Source of the DNA: Desulfocapsa sp.
GTDB lineage: Bacteria > Desulfobacterota > Desulfobulbia > Desulfobulbales > Desulfocapsaceae
Direction of reading: 5' to 3'
Length of the DNA: 12,141 nucleotides
NCBI GenBank assembly: GCA_029934815.1
Contig: JAOZLM010000038.1
Coordinates: forward strand, 1-12,141
The notes under the pieces were generated by a model. It ran no database searches and was not told where the DNA came from. It saw only the letters and a list, made by a program, of their open reading frames with translations. How positions within the stretch are numbered: position 1 is the stretch's first letter; the number at the start of each line of letters is the position of its first letter. Made by a program: the position numbers and the translations under genes. Positions 1 to 6,904 of the stretch are shown here, in pieces.

Positions 1-1
1 A

Positions 2-55
2 GGTGGCAAGTTCTCTAAACTTCCGACATTCAATTATCTTGGTACACTGGAATAG
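2..55 (+). other. possible C-terminal tail of a gene entering from the left edge
   Basis: One frame is open from the left edge and ends at TAG (53-55), giving a 17-residue tail ending in NYLGTLE. It may be the end of a gene outside the window. A frame this short can be open by chance and the peptide is not recognised, so this is only a pointer. Confidence 0.12.
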
Positions 56-99
56 AATTCATGGTGATACCGCTACAAACGGGTGTTCTTTAAGACCGC

Positions 100-179
100 A
101 GGGTTACAATGACTTACCGTCAAACGTCCACGCGACTACGTCGCTGCGGGATTGTTTGACGGTAAATCATTATAACCCT
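100..179. repeat. 80-base imperfect palindrome (long hairpin)
   Basis: The arms 100-125 and 154-179 are reverse complements over 26 bases with two mismatches; the first arm begins AGGGTTACAATGACTTACCG. The 28-base centre (126-153) contains a further short GC-rich dyad (CGCGAC/GTCGCT). No T-tract follows, so it is not a standard intrinsic terminator. Size and symmetry suit a MITE- or REP-like intergenic repeat or a structured RNA, but no second copy lies in the window, so repeat status is inferred. Confidence 0.7.
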
Positions 180-229
180 TGCTATTAGCTAAGGCTACGA
201 ACTTGTTTATACTGTACAATAAGATTGCA

Positions 230-354
230 AATGGCTAAGTAAAAACTTCATATTCGAGGAACGCAAATTTGATGGAGTGAGGCGTACTTAAGTACGTCGT
301 AACGACAGCAAATTTGCAGTGACGAAGAAGATGGAGATTTTTTACTTAGCCATT
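230..354. repeat. 125-bp MITE-like palindromic element
   Basis: The terminal inverted repeats are perfect over 16 bases (AATGGCTAAGTAAAAA at 230-245; reverse complement at 339-354). Inside them sit a matched pair GCAAATTTG (263-271) and CAAATTTGC (309-317), and a perfect 14-base palindrome CGTACTTAAGTACG (283-296) at the centre. Three matched blocks at matching spacing indicate one folded unit. Its right end shares one base with the stop codon of the minus-strand cNMP-domain gene, so in the transcript of that gene it would form a long hairpin right after the stop and could terminate or stabilise it. No clear target-site duplication is seen. It looks like a non-autonomous mobile element or dispersed intergenic repeat. 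Confidence 0.72.
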
Positions 355-1451
355 TAGTTGCTTCTGGATCTGGTTTCATCAAGCCTGCGCATGCCTTCCA
401 TCAGGAGTTTCATAAAGTAACCAATTTCAGGAATTTCAAGATCCTGAGCCGGTATACCTGGTGTAAAGCGGAATCGACCTTCCTGTTCTTTCAACAACTC
501 GTAAAATGCACTTTCACCTTCATTGCTATCATACTTTGCTTTAATTAATGAACCTTGTCGAAAAGAAAAACGGGCAGTGCCTTTTTGTAACTCACTGATT
601 GTTAATATTCCTGTTTTCTGGTTCATATTAAGTGTCTGAAAGAGTGCTTCGGCAGGGATTTCAGCAAGATTTCCAATCATTCCGGAGGAAAGATCTTCCG
701 CACGGATAGTGTTGGATTTGGTGAGACGACTTGCCATAAGCCGGGTAAAGTAAAGTTGGATAGCGGGGTATTTCTCAAGAATTTTCTGGAAATTTCTTCT
801 ATCAATATAAAGAATTGAAGAGGGCTCCTGGACCTGGATAGTAGCGCCAACAGAGTCATTACAGATAAGGCTCATTTCTCCGAACACTTCTCCCTTTGAC
901 AAACTTGAAATGGTCATTCCGCGGTCATTTATAACATTTACTGAACCAGTTACTATGATATAAAAATTTCCGCCTGGATCTCCTTTGCGAATTACAATAT
1001 CACCTTTTTCAAGTTTATTGAGTTTAAAGAACTGCACTACTTTTTCAAGATTGTCGTCGTCAATGTTTTTGAAAAACGCAAAGTCTGAAAGAAGATGAAG
1101 CATTGATGCCAGTTCATGGACATAATCCTTTTCACTTCCATTATCCCTAAGGCTAAGTGATTTTGTGTATTCGAGACGAAGCGACCCTGTGCAACCGCTG
1201 CAACTCACCATACATACGGGTATCCTGTCAGCACGTTCGTATTGAATAATAATTTTGGTAAGATCACCACTTAATATCTTACATTTTTCTTTTTCCATGG
1301 GAGAACGAATAATGGCAGTAACAACGAACGTGTTTTCCTCTTCGGAATTCATTGCAATCGTTATCCCTGTGACAGAAAACAGATCCCCAAAATCATAGAG
1401 AGGACAGTTTTTTGCTTCAATAACTTTAAAAACCGCTTTAGGAAAAGCCAT
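354..1451 (-). CDS. cyclic-nucleotide-binding-fold protein with DUF4388 C-terminal domain
   Basis: This 365-aa protein has no signal peptide or membrane segment and is presumably cytosolic. Residues 1-100 form a Cys-bearing domain with C16, C57 and a cluster C80-x3-C84-x2-C87. Residues about 120-240 are a CRP-type cNMP-binding beta-roll: the KGDIVIRKGDPGG turn, then FGEMSL of the phosphate-binding cassette. Residues about 255-355 match DUF4388 (PatA N-terminal-like), with MIGNLAEIPAEALFQTLNMN, the TGILTI strand and GRFRFTPG. No DNA-binding helix-turn-helix is visible. In the cassette Glu192 is kept, but the arginine that normally holds the cyclic phosphate is replaced by Val201 (SVGAT where R-[ST]-A-[TS] is expected). 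Binding of cAMP or cGMP is therefore doubtful. The ATG at 1451 fits the first domain, although the Shine-Dalgarno sequence is weak. The gene is monocistronic and divergent from rpsT. A signalling or scaffold role is inferred; the ligand is unknown. Confidence 0.85.
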   Translation of the reverse strand: MAFPKAVFKVIEAKNCPLYDFGDLFSVTGITIAMNSEEENTFVVTAIIRSPMEKEKCKILSGDLTKIIIQYERADRIPVCMVSCSGCTGSLRLEYTKSLSLRDNGSEKDYVHELASMLHLLSDFAFFKNIDDDNLEKVVQFFKLNKLEKGDIVIRKGDPGGNFYIIVTGSVNVINDRGMTISSLSKGEVFGEMSLICNDSVGATIQVQEPSSILYIDRRNFQKILEKYPAIQLYFTRLMASRLTKSNTIRAEDLSSGMIGNLAEIPAEALFQTLNMNQKTGILTISELQKGTARFSFRQGSLIKAKYDSNEGESAFYELLKEQEGRFRFTPGIPAQDLEIPEIGYFMKLLMEGMRRLDETRSRSN

Positions 1452-1514
1452 AGATAGAACCAGTTTGTCGTGGTGGGCTGAAACTCACCTTAATCAGTAT
1501 TAATTCGCTAAGAT

Positions 1515-1547
1515 ATTATATATTATCGACTGGGAGTAGCAAGTCAA
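1515..1547 (-). promoter_or_regulatory. candidate promoter of the cNMP-domain gene
   Basis: On the minus strand TTGACT (1547-1542) is followed after 16 bases by TAATAT (1525-1520). A perfect TATAAT (1520-1515) lies slightly further on, with a 21-base spacer. This would place transcription start about 55-65 bases before the ATG at 1451. The match is by eye only. Confidence 0.35.
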
Positions 1548-1693
1548 ACAGAAAGTAGTTTTATTAGAATTCAGAACTGCAATATTACATTCGAGAGAAG
1601 TAAAAAATCGGTTTTTTTTTGTGATACAAAACACGTACAACATGTTTGCAAATCACCAATTACTGGTAATATTAAGAATCCATTGAAAATCTA

Positions 1694-1769
1694 TTGACTT
1701 TAATGCTTTGGCATATTAAAAATATATAGTTTTTGAATTAACAAATTTAATCATTTTCACAATTATAAT
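1694..1769 (+). promoter_or_regulatory. candidate rpsT promoter region
   Basis: The 372-base gap between the divergent genes is very A+T-rich and holds no further gene that I can see. TTGACT (1694-1699) has a weak -10 17 bases on (TAAAAA, 1717-1722). A consensus TATAAT (1764-1769) has only a poor -35. Either could drive rpsT and I cannot choose between them. Confidence 0.3.
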
Positions 1770-1823
1770 AATATCCGGTTGTTAATCGGTTATATATATT
1801 AGCGAACAATAAAGGAGAAATTC

Positions 1824-2096
1824 GTGGCCAATCATAAATCTGCTGAGAAACGCAATCGTCAGTCTCAGGTACGTCGTGTACGCAATCGCGCAAATAGAAC
1901 CCGTATGAGAAATGCAGTTAAAGCGGTAGACAGCGCTATTGAAGCTGGTGCTCAGGAAGATGCGCAGACTGCTCTTAAAGTTGCTGTTCCAATAATTGCA
2001 AAAACAGCTAGCAAGGGAACCATTCACAAGAAGAATGCTTCAAGAAAGGTGTCCCGCCTCACAAAACGTGTGAACAAGATGATGGCCGCTGCCTAA
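1824..2096 (+). CDS. rpsT: 30S ribosomal protein S20
   Basis: This 90-aa, very basic protein binds 16S rRNA early in assembly of the 30S subunit. The N-terminus MANHKSAEKRNRQSQVRRVR and the later THKK-type segment (IHKKNASRKVSRLTKRVNKM) are diagnostic of bacterial S20, and the length is normal for the family. The start is GTG, supported by AAGGAG (1812-1817) at good spacing and by the conserved MANHKSA beginning. It appears to be monocistronic, with an A+T-rich promoter region upstream and two terminators downstream that separate it from trpE. Confidence 0.97.
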   Translation: MANHKSAEKRNRQSQVRRVRNRANRTRMRNAVKAVDSAIEAGAQEDAQTALKVAVPIIAKTASKGTIHKKNASRKVSRLTKRVNKMMAAA

Positions 2097-2104
2097 GCGA
2101 CTTC

Positions 2105-2128
2105 TTTTCCCGTACGGAAAACTTTTTT
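2105..2128 (+). terminator. first terminator after rpsT
   Basis: The stem TTTTCC/GGAAAA (2105-2110 with 2116-2121) encloses a 5-base loop and is followed by C and six T (2123-2128). The stem is A-T-rich and weak, but it lies 8 bases after the rpsT stop and has the right geometry. Confidence 0.5.
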
Positions 2129-2143
2129 GTTCCGATGTTTGCC

Positions 2144-2183
2144 AAAAGGCCATAAAGTCTTAGTACTTTATGGCCTTTTTTTT
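2144..2183 (+). terminator. strong intrinsic terminator after rpsT
   Basis: A perfect 15-bp stem (2144-2158 with 2165-2179; GGCCATAAAGT core) encloses a 6-base loop and runs into eight T (2176-2183). The A4/T4 flanks make it potentially bidirectional. It should insulate trpE from rpsT transcription, so trpE needs its own promoter in the 69 bases that follow. Confidence 0.92.
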
Positions 2184-2196
2184 ATTCTATGGTAAA

Positions 2197-2225
2197 TTGA
2201 CCTGACGAAAATAGATTACTATCCG
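2197..2225 (+). promoter_or_regulatory. weak candidate trpE promoter
   Basis: TTGACC (2197-2202) is five of six to the -35 consensus. Seventeen bases on is TATCCG (2220-2225); TACTAT (2217-2222) fits better but at only 14 bases. The space between the rpsT terminator and the trpE ATG holds no leader peptide with tandem Trp codons and no clear T-box, so classical trp attenuation here is not supported. Confidence 0.22.
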
Positions 2226-2252
2226 ACTAAAGCCACGTACAGCAGAATCCCA

Positions 2253-3749
2253 ATGAATTATCAGCCTGACTACCAAACATTCAATAACCAGCAAGAAAAA
2301 TCGAGTCTGGTACCTGTTTACCGAACAATTATTTCTGACCTGGACACACCACTCACGCTGTTTGCAAAAATCTGCACGGACAAACAGCACAGTTTCCTCT
2401 TCGAATCCATGGAAGGCGGCGAGAAGTGGGGGAGGTATTCATTTGTAGGTTTCGATCCGATCCTCACATTTGAATCAACTGACTCCAATGTTGAAATACA
2501 ATCCTTTTCAACTGCATTGGATAGCGAAACCCAGCACAATGTTAATCCGCTGGATTCGTTAAAAGCAATTCTTGAAAATTTTAATGCTGCTGAAGACAGC
2601 GAGCTTCCGAAATTTTGCGGCGGTGCTGTTGGGTTTCTCGGCTATGATATGGTTCGTTTTATGGAAGAACTTCCTAAAACGAATACAAATCGCAGTATGC
2701 CGGATTCATCCTTTATGATTCCACGTCTTGTACTGGTTCATGATAATTTCAAACAGACGGTAACAATTGTCTGCTGGGTTCCAACTGGACGTGACAGTGA
2801 TAGTGAAAGACAATATAAGGAAGCAACTCTAAAAATAGATTCCGTTGTTGCCTTGCTTCGCGCCCCTGTTCCGCCTTCTTTTCATGAATCGAGTATTCAT
2901 GGCTGTGACACAAAGCATATTTTTTCATCAAATATGGAAAAGAGTTCTTTTTATGATATGGTGGAAAAGGCTCGTGAATATATAAAAGCCGGAGATATTA
3001 TTCAGGTCGTATTGTCACAACGATTTCACACCAAAACAGAAATAGACCCACTTGTCTTATACCGTGCGTTACGCCACATAAATCCAAGTCCGTATCTGTT
3101 TTATTTACAACTTGGTGATCTTATACAAATAGGTTCATCTCCGGAAATTCTGGTTCGCAAAGAAGATGATGTTATTGAGTTGCGCCCAATTGCCGGTACA
3201 CGAAAACGCGGGCGCACAAAAGATGAAGATATCGCACTTGAAAAAGAGCTTCTTGCAGACCCAAAAGAAACAGCAGAACATTTAATGCTTGTTGATCTTG
3301 GTCGTAATGATGTTGGCCGAATAGCAAAAGACGGAACAGTAGAGGTTACTGATCTCCTTGTTGTTGAGCGCTACAGCCATGTTATGCACATTGTTTCAGG
3401 AGTGAAAGGAATAATAGCTGAGGATAAAGATCAGTTTGATGTGATGAAAGCCTGTTTTCCTGCCGGGACTGTCAGTGGCGCTCCCAAGATTCGTGCCATG
3501 GAAATTATTGATGAGCTTGAACCTGACGGGCGAGGGCCTTATGCCGGTGCGGTGGGTTATTTTGGTTTTTCAGGGAATATGGATTTTTGTATCACCATTC
3601 GAACCTTTATTATGCAGAATGATAATCTTTGGGTGCAGGCCGGAGCCGGCCTTGTATACGACTCAGAGCCTGAAAAAGAATACGAAGAAACAATTAACAA
3701 ATCAATGGGACTGCGCCGAGCCGTTGAGCTTGTGGAAAAGGGGTTTTAG
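2253..3749 (+). CDS. trpE: anthranilate synthase component I
   Basis: This 498-aa protein is the chorismate-binding subunit. With TrpG it converts chorismate and glutamine to anthranilate, pyruvate and glutamate, the first committed step to tryptophan, in the cytosol. The N-terminal domain carries the Trp-feedback element FESMEGGEKWGRYSFVG (about 50-66; Glu51 and Ser52 match the LLES motif), which suggests feedback inhibition is retained. The chorismate-binding domain shows PIAGTRKRGR (312-321), LVDLGRNDVGRI (346-357), HIVSGVKG (379-386), CFPAGTVSGAPKIRAMEII (401-419) and GAGLVYDSEPEKEYEE (464-479). The start fits the usual family N-terminus (SLVPVYRTIISDLDTP), though the Shine-Dalgarno sequence is poor. 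trpG follows after 2 bases, so the two subunits are probably translationally coupled. Confidence 0.97.
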   Translation: MNYQPDYQTFNNQQEKSSLVPVYRTIISDLDTPLTLFAKICTDKQHSFLFESMEGGEKWGRYSFVGFDPILTFESTDSNVEIQSFSTALDSETQHNVNPLDSLKAILENFNAAEDSELPKFCGGAVGFLGYDMVRFMEELPKTNTNRSMPDSSFMIPRLVLVHDNFKQTVTIVCWVPTGRDSDSERQYKEATLKIDSVVALLRAPVPPSFHESSIHGCDTKHIFSSNMEKSSFYDMVEKAREYIKAGDIIQVVLSQRFHTKTEIDPLVLYRALRHINPSPYLFYLQLGDLIQIGSSPEILVRKEDDVIELRPIAGTRKRGRTKDEDIALEKELLADPKETAEHLMLVDLGRNDVGRIAKDGTVEVTDLLVVERYSHVMHIVSGVKGIIAEDKDQFDVMKACFPAGTVSGAPKIRAMEIIDELEPDGRGPYAGAVGYFGFSGNMDFCITIRTFIMQNDNLWVQAGAGLVYDSEPEKEYEETINKSMGLRRAVELVEKGF

Positions 3750-3751
3750 TC

Positions 3752-4339
3752 ATGCTTGTGATCATAGATAATTACGATTCCTTTACCTATAATATCGTAC
3801 AGACAATTGCCGGTAATTTCCTTGATGAAGGTAAAAAGGGAGATATTCGGGTCTTTCGTAACGACAAGACAACCGTTGAGGAAATTGCGGACTTACAACC
3901 AGATCAGATTCTTATCTCACCTGGTCCATGCACTCCGTCTCAGGCGGGGATATCCATTGCGACCATCAAACATTTCAGTGGAAAAGTTCCCATCCTTGGC
4001 GTATGCCTCGGGCACCAATCCATTGCTGCAGCATTTGGTGGCGATGTTGTACGGGCCAGTCGAATTATGCATGGCAAAACATCGCCTGTTTACCATAACA
4101 ATGAAGGAATATTTGCAGGTCTTGACAACCCTTTTGATGGTATGCGCTACCACTCTCTCATTGTAAAAAAAGAGACTGTACCGGATTGCCTTGCGATTAC
4201 AGCCTGGACAGCAGAAGGGGAGATCATGGGTTTACGTCACAAAGCATTAAATGTTGAAGGAGTTCAGTTTCACCCCGAATCTATAATGACTCCTGACGGT
4301 ATTCAGTTGTTGAAAAACTTTATCCTGCAAAATCAGTGA
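3752..4339 (+). CDS. trpG: anthranilate synthase component II (glutamine amidotransferase)
   Basis: This 195-aa class-I glutamine amidotransferase supplies ammonia to TrpE. Visible motifs are IDNYDSFTYN (5-14), the oxyanion region ISPGPCTP (55-62), the nucleophile elbow GVCLGHQ with Cys85, and VQFHPES with the catalytic His174 and Glu176. The segment MHGKTSPVYHN (106-116) resembles TrpG/PabA proteins that serve both anthranilate and 4-amino-4-deoxychorismate synthases. A shared role in folate synthesis is possible but cannot be decided from this window. It starts 2 bases after the trpE stop, with a GGGG purine run in the end of trpE as the likely ribosome-binding site. Confidence 0.96.
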   Translation: MLVIIDNYDSFTYNIVQTIAGNFLDEGKKGDIRVFRNDKTTVEEIADLQPDQILISPGPCTPSQAGISIATIKHFSGKVPILGVCLGHQSIAAAFGGDVVRASRIMHGKTSPVYHNNEGIFAGLDNPFDGMRYHSLIVKKETVPDCLAITAWTAEGEIMGLRHKALNVEGVQFHPESIMTPDGIQLLKNFILQNQ

Positions 4340-4373
4340 TAGAGGTACTTTCCACTGTACCCTCTACCTTTTT
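4340..4373 (+). terminator. hairpin with T-run between trpG and trpD
   Basis: TAGAGGTAC (4340-4348) pairs with GTACCCTCTA (4357-4366) with one bulged C around an 8-base loop, then CC and five T (4369-4373). It begins immediately after the trpG TGA. This is the only sizeable gap in the operon (72 bases). It has the form of an intrinsic terminator that could lower trpDCF expression relative to trpEG, or act as a processing or stability hairpin. No alternative antiterminator fold was worked out. Confidence 0.5.
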
Positions 4374-4411
4374 ATAATCCTTTTAACACAGCACAGACAA
4401 ATCAGGAGTTT

Positions 4412-5437
4412 ATGAATATCCAGCAGGCAATAGCAAAAGTGATACAGAGCCAGGATCTCACTGAAAATGAGATGGTAGATGCTATGAATGAAATCATGAG
4501 TGGTGTTGCCACCCCTGCTCAGATTGGCTCATTTATAACTGCCCTTCGCATGAAAGGTGAAACTGTTGAGGAAATAACAGGTGCTGTGCGTGTTATGCGA
4601 GAAAAGGCCACCGCCATAACATCTGGAGTAAATCCCGGTGATGTGCTGGTCGATACCTGCGGAACGGGTGGTGATGGTTCCGGTACCTTTAATGTTTCCA
4701 CAACCACTGCTTTTGTTGTAGCCGGAGCAGGTCTTCCTGTTGCCAAACATGGTAACCGCTCTATTTCCAGTAACTGCGGTAGCGCCGATGTGCTTGAAGC
4801 GGCAGGTGTATCTCTTGACATCAGCCCCGATCAGGTTGGGCAATGTATTCAGGAAATAGGAATTGGTTTTCTGTTTGCTCCGGCACTGCATGGTGCAATG
4901 AAACATGCAATTGGCCCTCGTAAAGAACTGGCTGTCCGTACTATTTTCAATATTCTTGGTCCGTTAACCAATCCTGCTGGGGCAAATGTTCAGGTTTTAG
5001 GAGTTTTTGATGAAACGCTTATTGAACCTCTGGCTCAGGTATTAAATAAACTCGGCTCCAAACGCGCCCTTGTGGTGCATGGTGCAGGAAACCTTGATGA
5101 ACTCACCGTCACCGGCGAAACTAAAGTAGCTGAACTGTGTAATGGAAAAGTAACTTGTTACGCCATAACTCCTGAAGAAGTTGGCCTGAAAAAATCAAGT
5201 ATCGAAGAGTTGCAAGGCGGTAAGGATGCGGTGGAATCAGCCGAGCAGATGCGAGCCGTACTTGCCGGAGAACAAGGAGCTAAACGAGATATGGTTCTGT
5301 TAAATAGCGGTGCTGCGCTTATGGCTGCCGGACTCTGTGACACAATACAGGATGGCATTAAAAAAGCAGCGGAAGTTATCGATTCAGGCCTTGCTATAGA
5401 AAAGCTGAATCAGCTGGTTACTCTCTCAAATAAATAA
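4412..5437 (+). CDS. trpD: anthranilate phosphoribosyltransferase
   Basis: This 341-aa cytosolic enzyme joins anthranilate to 5-phosphoribosyl-1-diphosphate, the second dedicated step of tryptophan synthesis. Clear family motifs are the glycine-rich PRPP loop CGTGGDGSGTFNVST (83-97), KHGNRSISSNCGSADVLE (112-129) and RTIFNILGPLTNPA (176-189). Length is normal for TrpD. There is no fused TrpG domain, consistent with the separate trpG upstream. The ATG has a good Shine-Dalgarno AGGAG (4404-4408). It sits 72 bases after trpG across a hairpin, so it could be expressed partly independently. Confidence 0.97.
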   Translation: MNIQQAIAKVIQSQDLTENEMVDAMNEIMSGVATPAQIGSFITALRMKGETVEEITGAVRVMREKATAITSGVNPGDVLVDTCGTGGDGSGTFNVSTTTAFVVAGAGLPVAKHGNRSISSNCGSADVLEAAGVSLDISPDQVGQCIQEIGIGFLFAPALHGAMKHAIGPRKELAVRTIFNILGPLTNPAGANVQVLGVFDETLIEPLAQVLNKLGSKRALVVHGAGNLDELTVTGETKVAELCNGKVTCYAITPEEVGLKKSSIEELQGGKDAVESAEQMRAVLAGEQGAKRDMVLLNSGAALMAAGLCDTIQDGIKKAAEVIDSGLAIEKLNQLVTLSNK

Positions 5438-5442
5438 TTATT

Positions 5443-6231
5443 ATGGCTCATATTCTAGACACCATTGTCGCAAGAAAAAAGGAAGAGGTATCCATTCTAC
5501 GCAGGAATGGTGTGCATATCCCTGCAGAATTCACTAAAAAAACAATTTCAGGCCCCAGAGGGTTTCGCCAGGCTCTTATTGATTATGCTGGCGTTGCAAT
5601 CATAGCTGAAGCCAAGAAAGCATCACCTTCAAAAGGACTTATCTGTCCTGATTTTGACCCAGTCAAAATTGCAAAAGAATATGAAAACAACGGTGCTCAG
5701 GCAATTTCTGTACTTACGGATGTTGATTTTTTCCAGGGAGCATTACTGTACCTGCTTCAGGCAAGGGAAGTGGTTTCAATTCCTGTTCTGCGAAAAGAAT
5801 TTATCATTGATCCATTGCAGATTGAAGAAGCACATGTTTGCGGTGCAGATGCAATTCTCCTTATGGCTTCAATCCTTGACAAACATCAGCTTATTGATTT
5901 TCAGGATCAGGCAAATGAATACAATATAGATTGCCTTGTGGAAGTACACGATGAAACAGAACTTGAAACTGTACTGGCAACCTCGGCAAATCTTATTGGT
6001 ATCAATAACAGAAACCTGAAAGACTTTTCCATGAATACCGAAACAACTTTTCGGTTGAAAAAAATGATCCCCGACACGATTGCAGTTGTTGGTGAATCCG
6101 GATTGAAAACTGCCGAAGACATAAGTCGATTGCAAGAAGCCGGAGTTACAGCGGCACTGATTGGCGAAACACTGATGCGAGGCGAGAAGGGCGGAAATAG
6201 TCTGCAGGGTATGCGAGGCCTTAGCCAGTGA
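5443..6231 (+). CDS. trpC: indole-3-glycerol-phosphate synthase
   Basis: This 262-aa TIM-barrel enzyme closes the indole ring of CdRP to form indole-3-glycerol phosphate. It is a monofunctional TrpC without a fused TrpF. Active-site motifs are IIAEAKKASPSKG (53-65; Glu56, Lys58), SVLTDVDFFQG (89-99), PVLRKEFIID (114-123; Lys118), LVEVHDE (165-171; Glu167), IGINNRNL (185-192) and VVGESG (215-220; Glu218, Ser219). It begins 5 bases after the trpD stop, and no clear Shine-Dalgarno sequence is visible, so coupling to trpD is likely. Its end overlaps the trpF start by 4 bases. Confidence 0.97.
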   Translation: MAHILDTIVARKKEEVSILRRNGVHIPAEFTKKTISGPRGFRQALIDYAGVAIIAEAKKASPSKGLICPDFDPVKIAKEYENNGAQAISVLTDVDFFQGALLYLLQAREVVSIPVLRKEFIIDPLQIEEAHVCGADAILLMASILDKHQLIDFQDQANEYNIDCLVEVHDETELETVLATSANLIGINNRNLKDFSMNTETTFRLKKMIPDTIAVVGESGLKTAEDISRLQEAGVTAALIGETLMRGEKGGNSLQGMRGLSQ

Positions 6232-6890
6232 AACCTCCATTCAGAACACGGATAAAAATGTGTGGCCTCACTCGTGACAAAGATATCGAGGCTGGAATAA
6301 ACGCAGGTCTTGACGCACTTGGTTTTATTTTTTACGACAAAAGCCCACGCAATATCACTCCGGATTTCGTCCGATCCGTGGTTAACAGAATAGGCCCATT
6401 CACTGATTGTATAGGCGTTTTTGTGAACCGTGAGCGTGAAGAAGTAGAAGAGATAATCGAATATTGCGGTCTTTCCCATGCGCAGCTACATGGAAGTGAA
6501 GATCCTAAATATTGTGAACGTGTCGAGCGTTTTGCCTCACCGTGCCGTGTTATAAAAGCTTTCCGGGTAAGTGAAGAAAGCCGCAGAGAAGATTTTGCCC
6601 CTTACGCAGGTGCCATCCATGGTTTTCTTCTTGATACTTACAGTAAGGGTATTGCAGGTGGTACCGGATGTACCTTCGACTGGTCAATTATTCAACAATT
6701 ACAACTGCAACGACCAATGATCCTGGCAGGAGGTTTAGATCCTGATAATGTGGAAGAGGCATTAAAAGAGGTGCGACCTTTTGGCCTTGACGTTAATTCA
6801 GGAGTCGAGATTGAACCGGGAATTAAAGATCATGAGAAACTCTTTTCCTTTGTGCGTAAAGTTCGTACTTTTGAAGCTGCAGGCCTGTAG
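6228..6890 (+). CDS. trpF: phosphoribosylanthranilate isomerase
   Basis: This 220-aa TIM-barrel enzyme catalyses the Amadori rearrangement of N-(5-phosphoribosyl)anthranilate to CdRP. The general base Cys12 (IKMCGLTR, 9-16) and general acid Asp136 (FLLDTYSKG, 133-141) are both present, with AQLHGSED (85-92), LAGGLDPDNV (166-175) and the phosphate-binding GLDVNSGVE (186-194). The start is GTG at 6228, overlapping the trpC TGA in the 4-base GTGA form typical of coupled genes. The next ATG, inside KMCG, would remove conserved residues. It is the last gene of the cluster, with no trpB or trpA after it. A convergent gene ends 14 bases away, and no terminator is obvious between them. Confidence 0.96.
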   Translation: MKPPFRTRIKMCGLTRDKDIEAGINAGLDALGFIFYDKSPRNITPDFVRSVVNRIGPFTDCIGVFVNREREEVEEIIEYCGLSHAQLHGSEDPKYCERVERFASPCRVIKAFRVSEESRREDFAPYAGAIHGFLLDTYSKGIAGGTGCTFDWSIIQQLQLQRPMILAGGLDPDNVEEALKEVRPFGLDVNSGVEIEPGIKDHEKLFSFVRKVRTFEAAGL

Positions 6891-6904
6891 GTTTGAAGAT
6901 TATT

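Noticed and set aside
3..188. 61-codon plus-strand frame at the left edge
   Set aside because: Its second half is the palindrome at 100-179, it has no ribosome-binding site and the peptide is low in protein-like features.
1602..1621. A6-TCGG-T8 hairpin as a terminator
   Set aside because: The stem is only A-T pairs, it lies between two divergent genes and no transcript is expected to end there.
2184..2252. Possible trp leader peptide or T-box upstream of trpE
   Set aside because: The only short ATG frame is ATG GTA AAT TGA, with no Trp codons. The space is too short for the usual leader plus terminator/antiterminator set.
5907..6479. 190-codon minus-strand frame opposite trpC/trpF
   Set aside because: It is a shadow of the two well-supported trp genes and has no family-like motif or ribosome-binding site.
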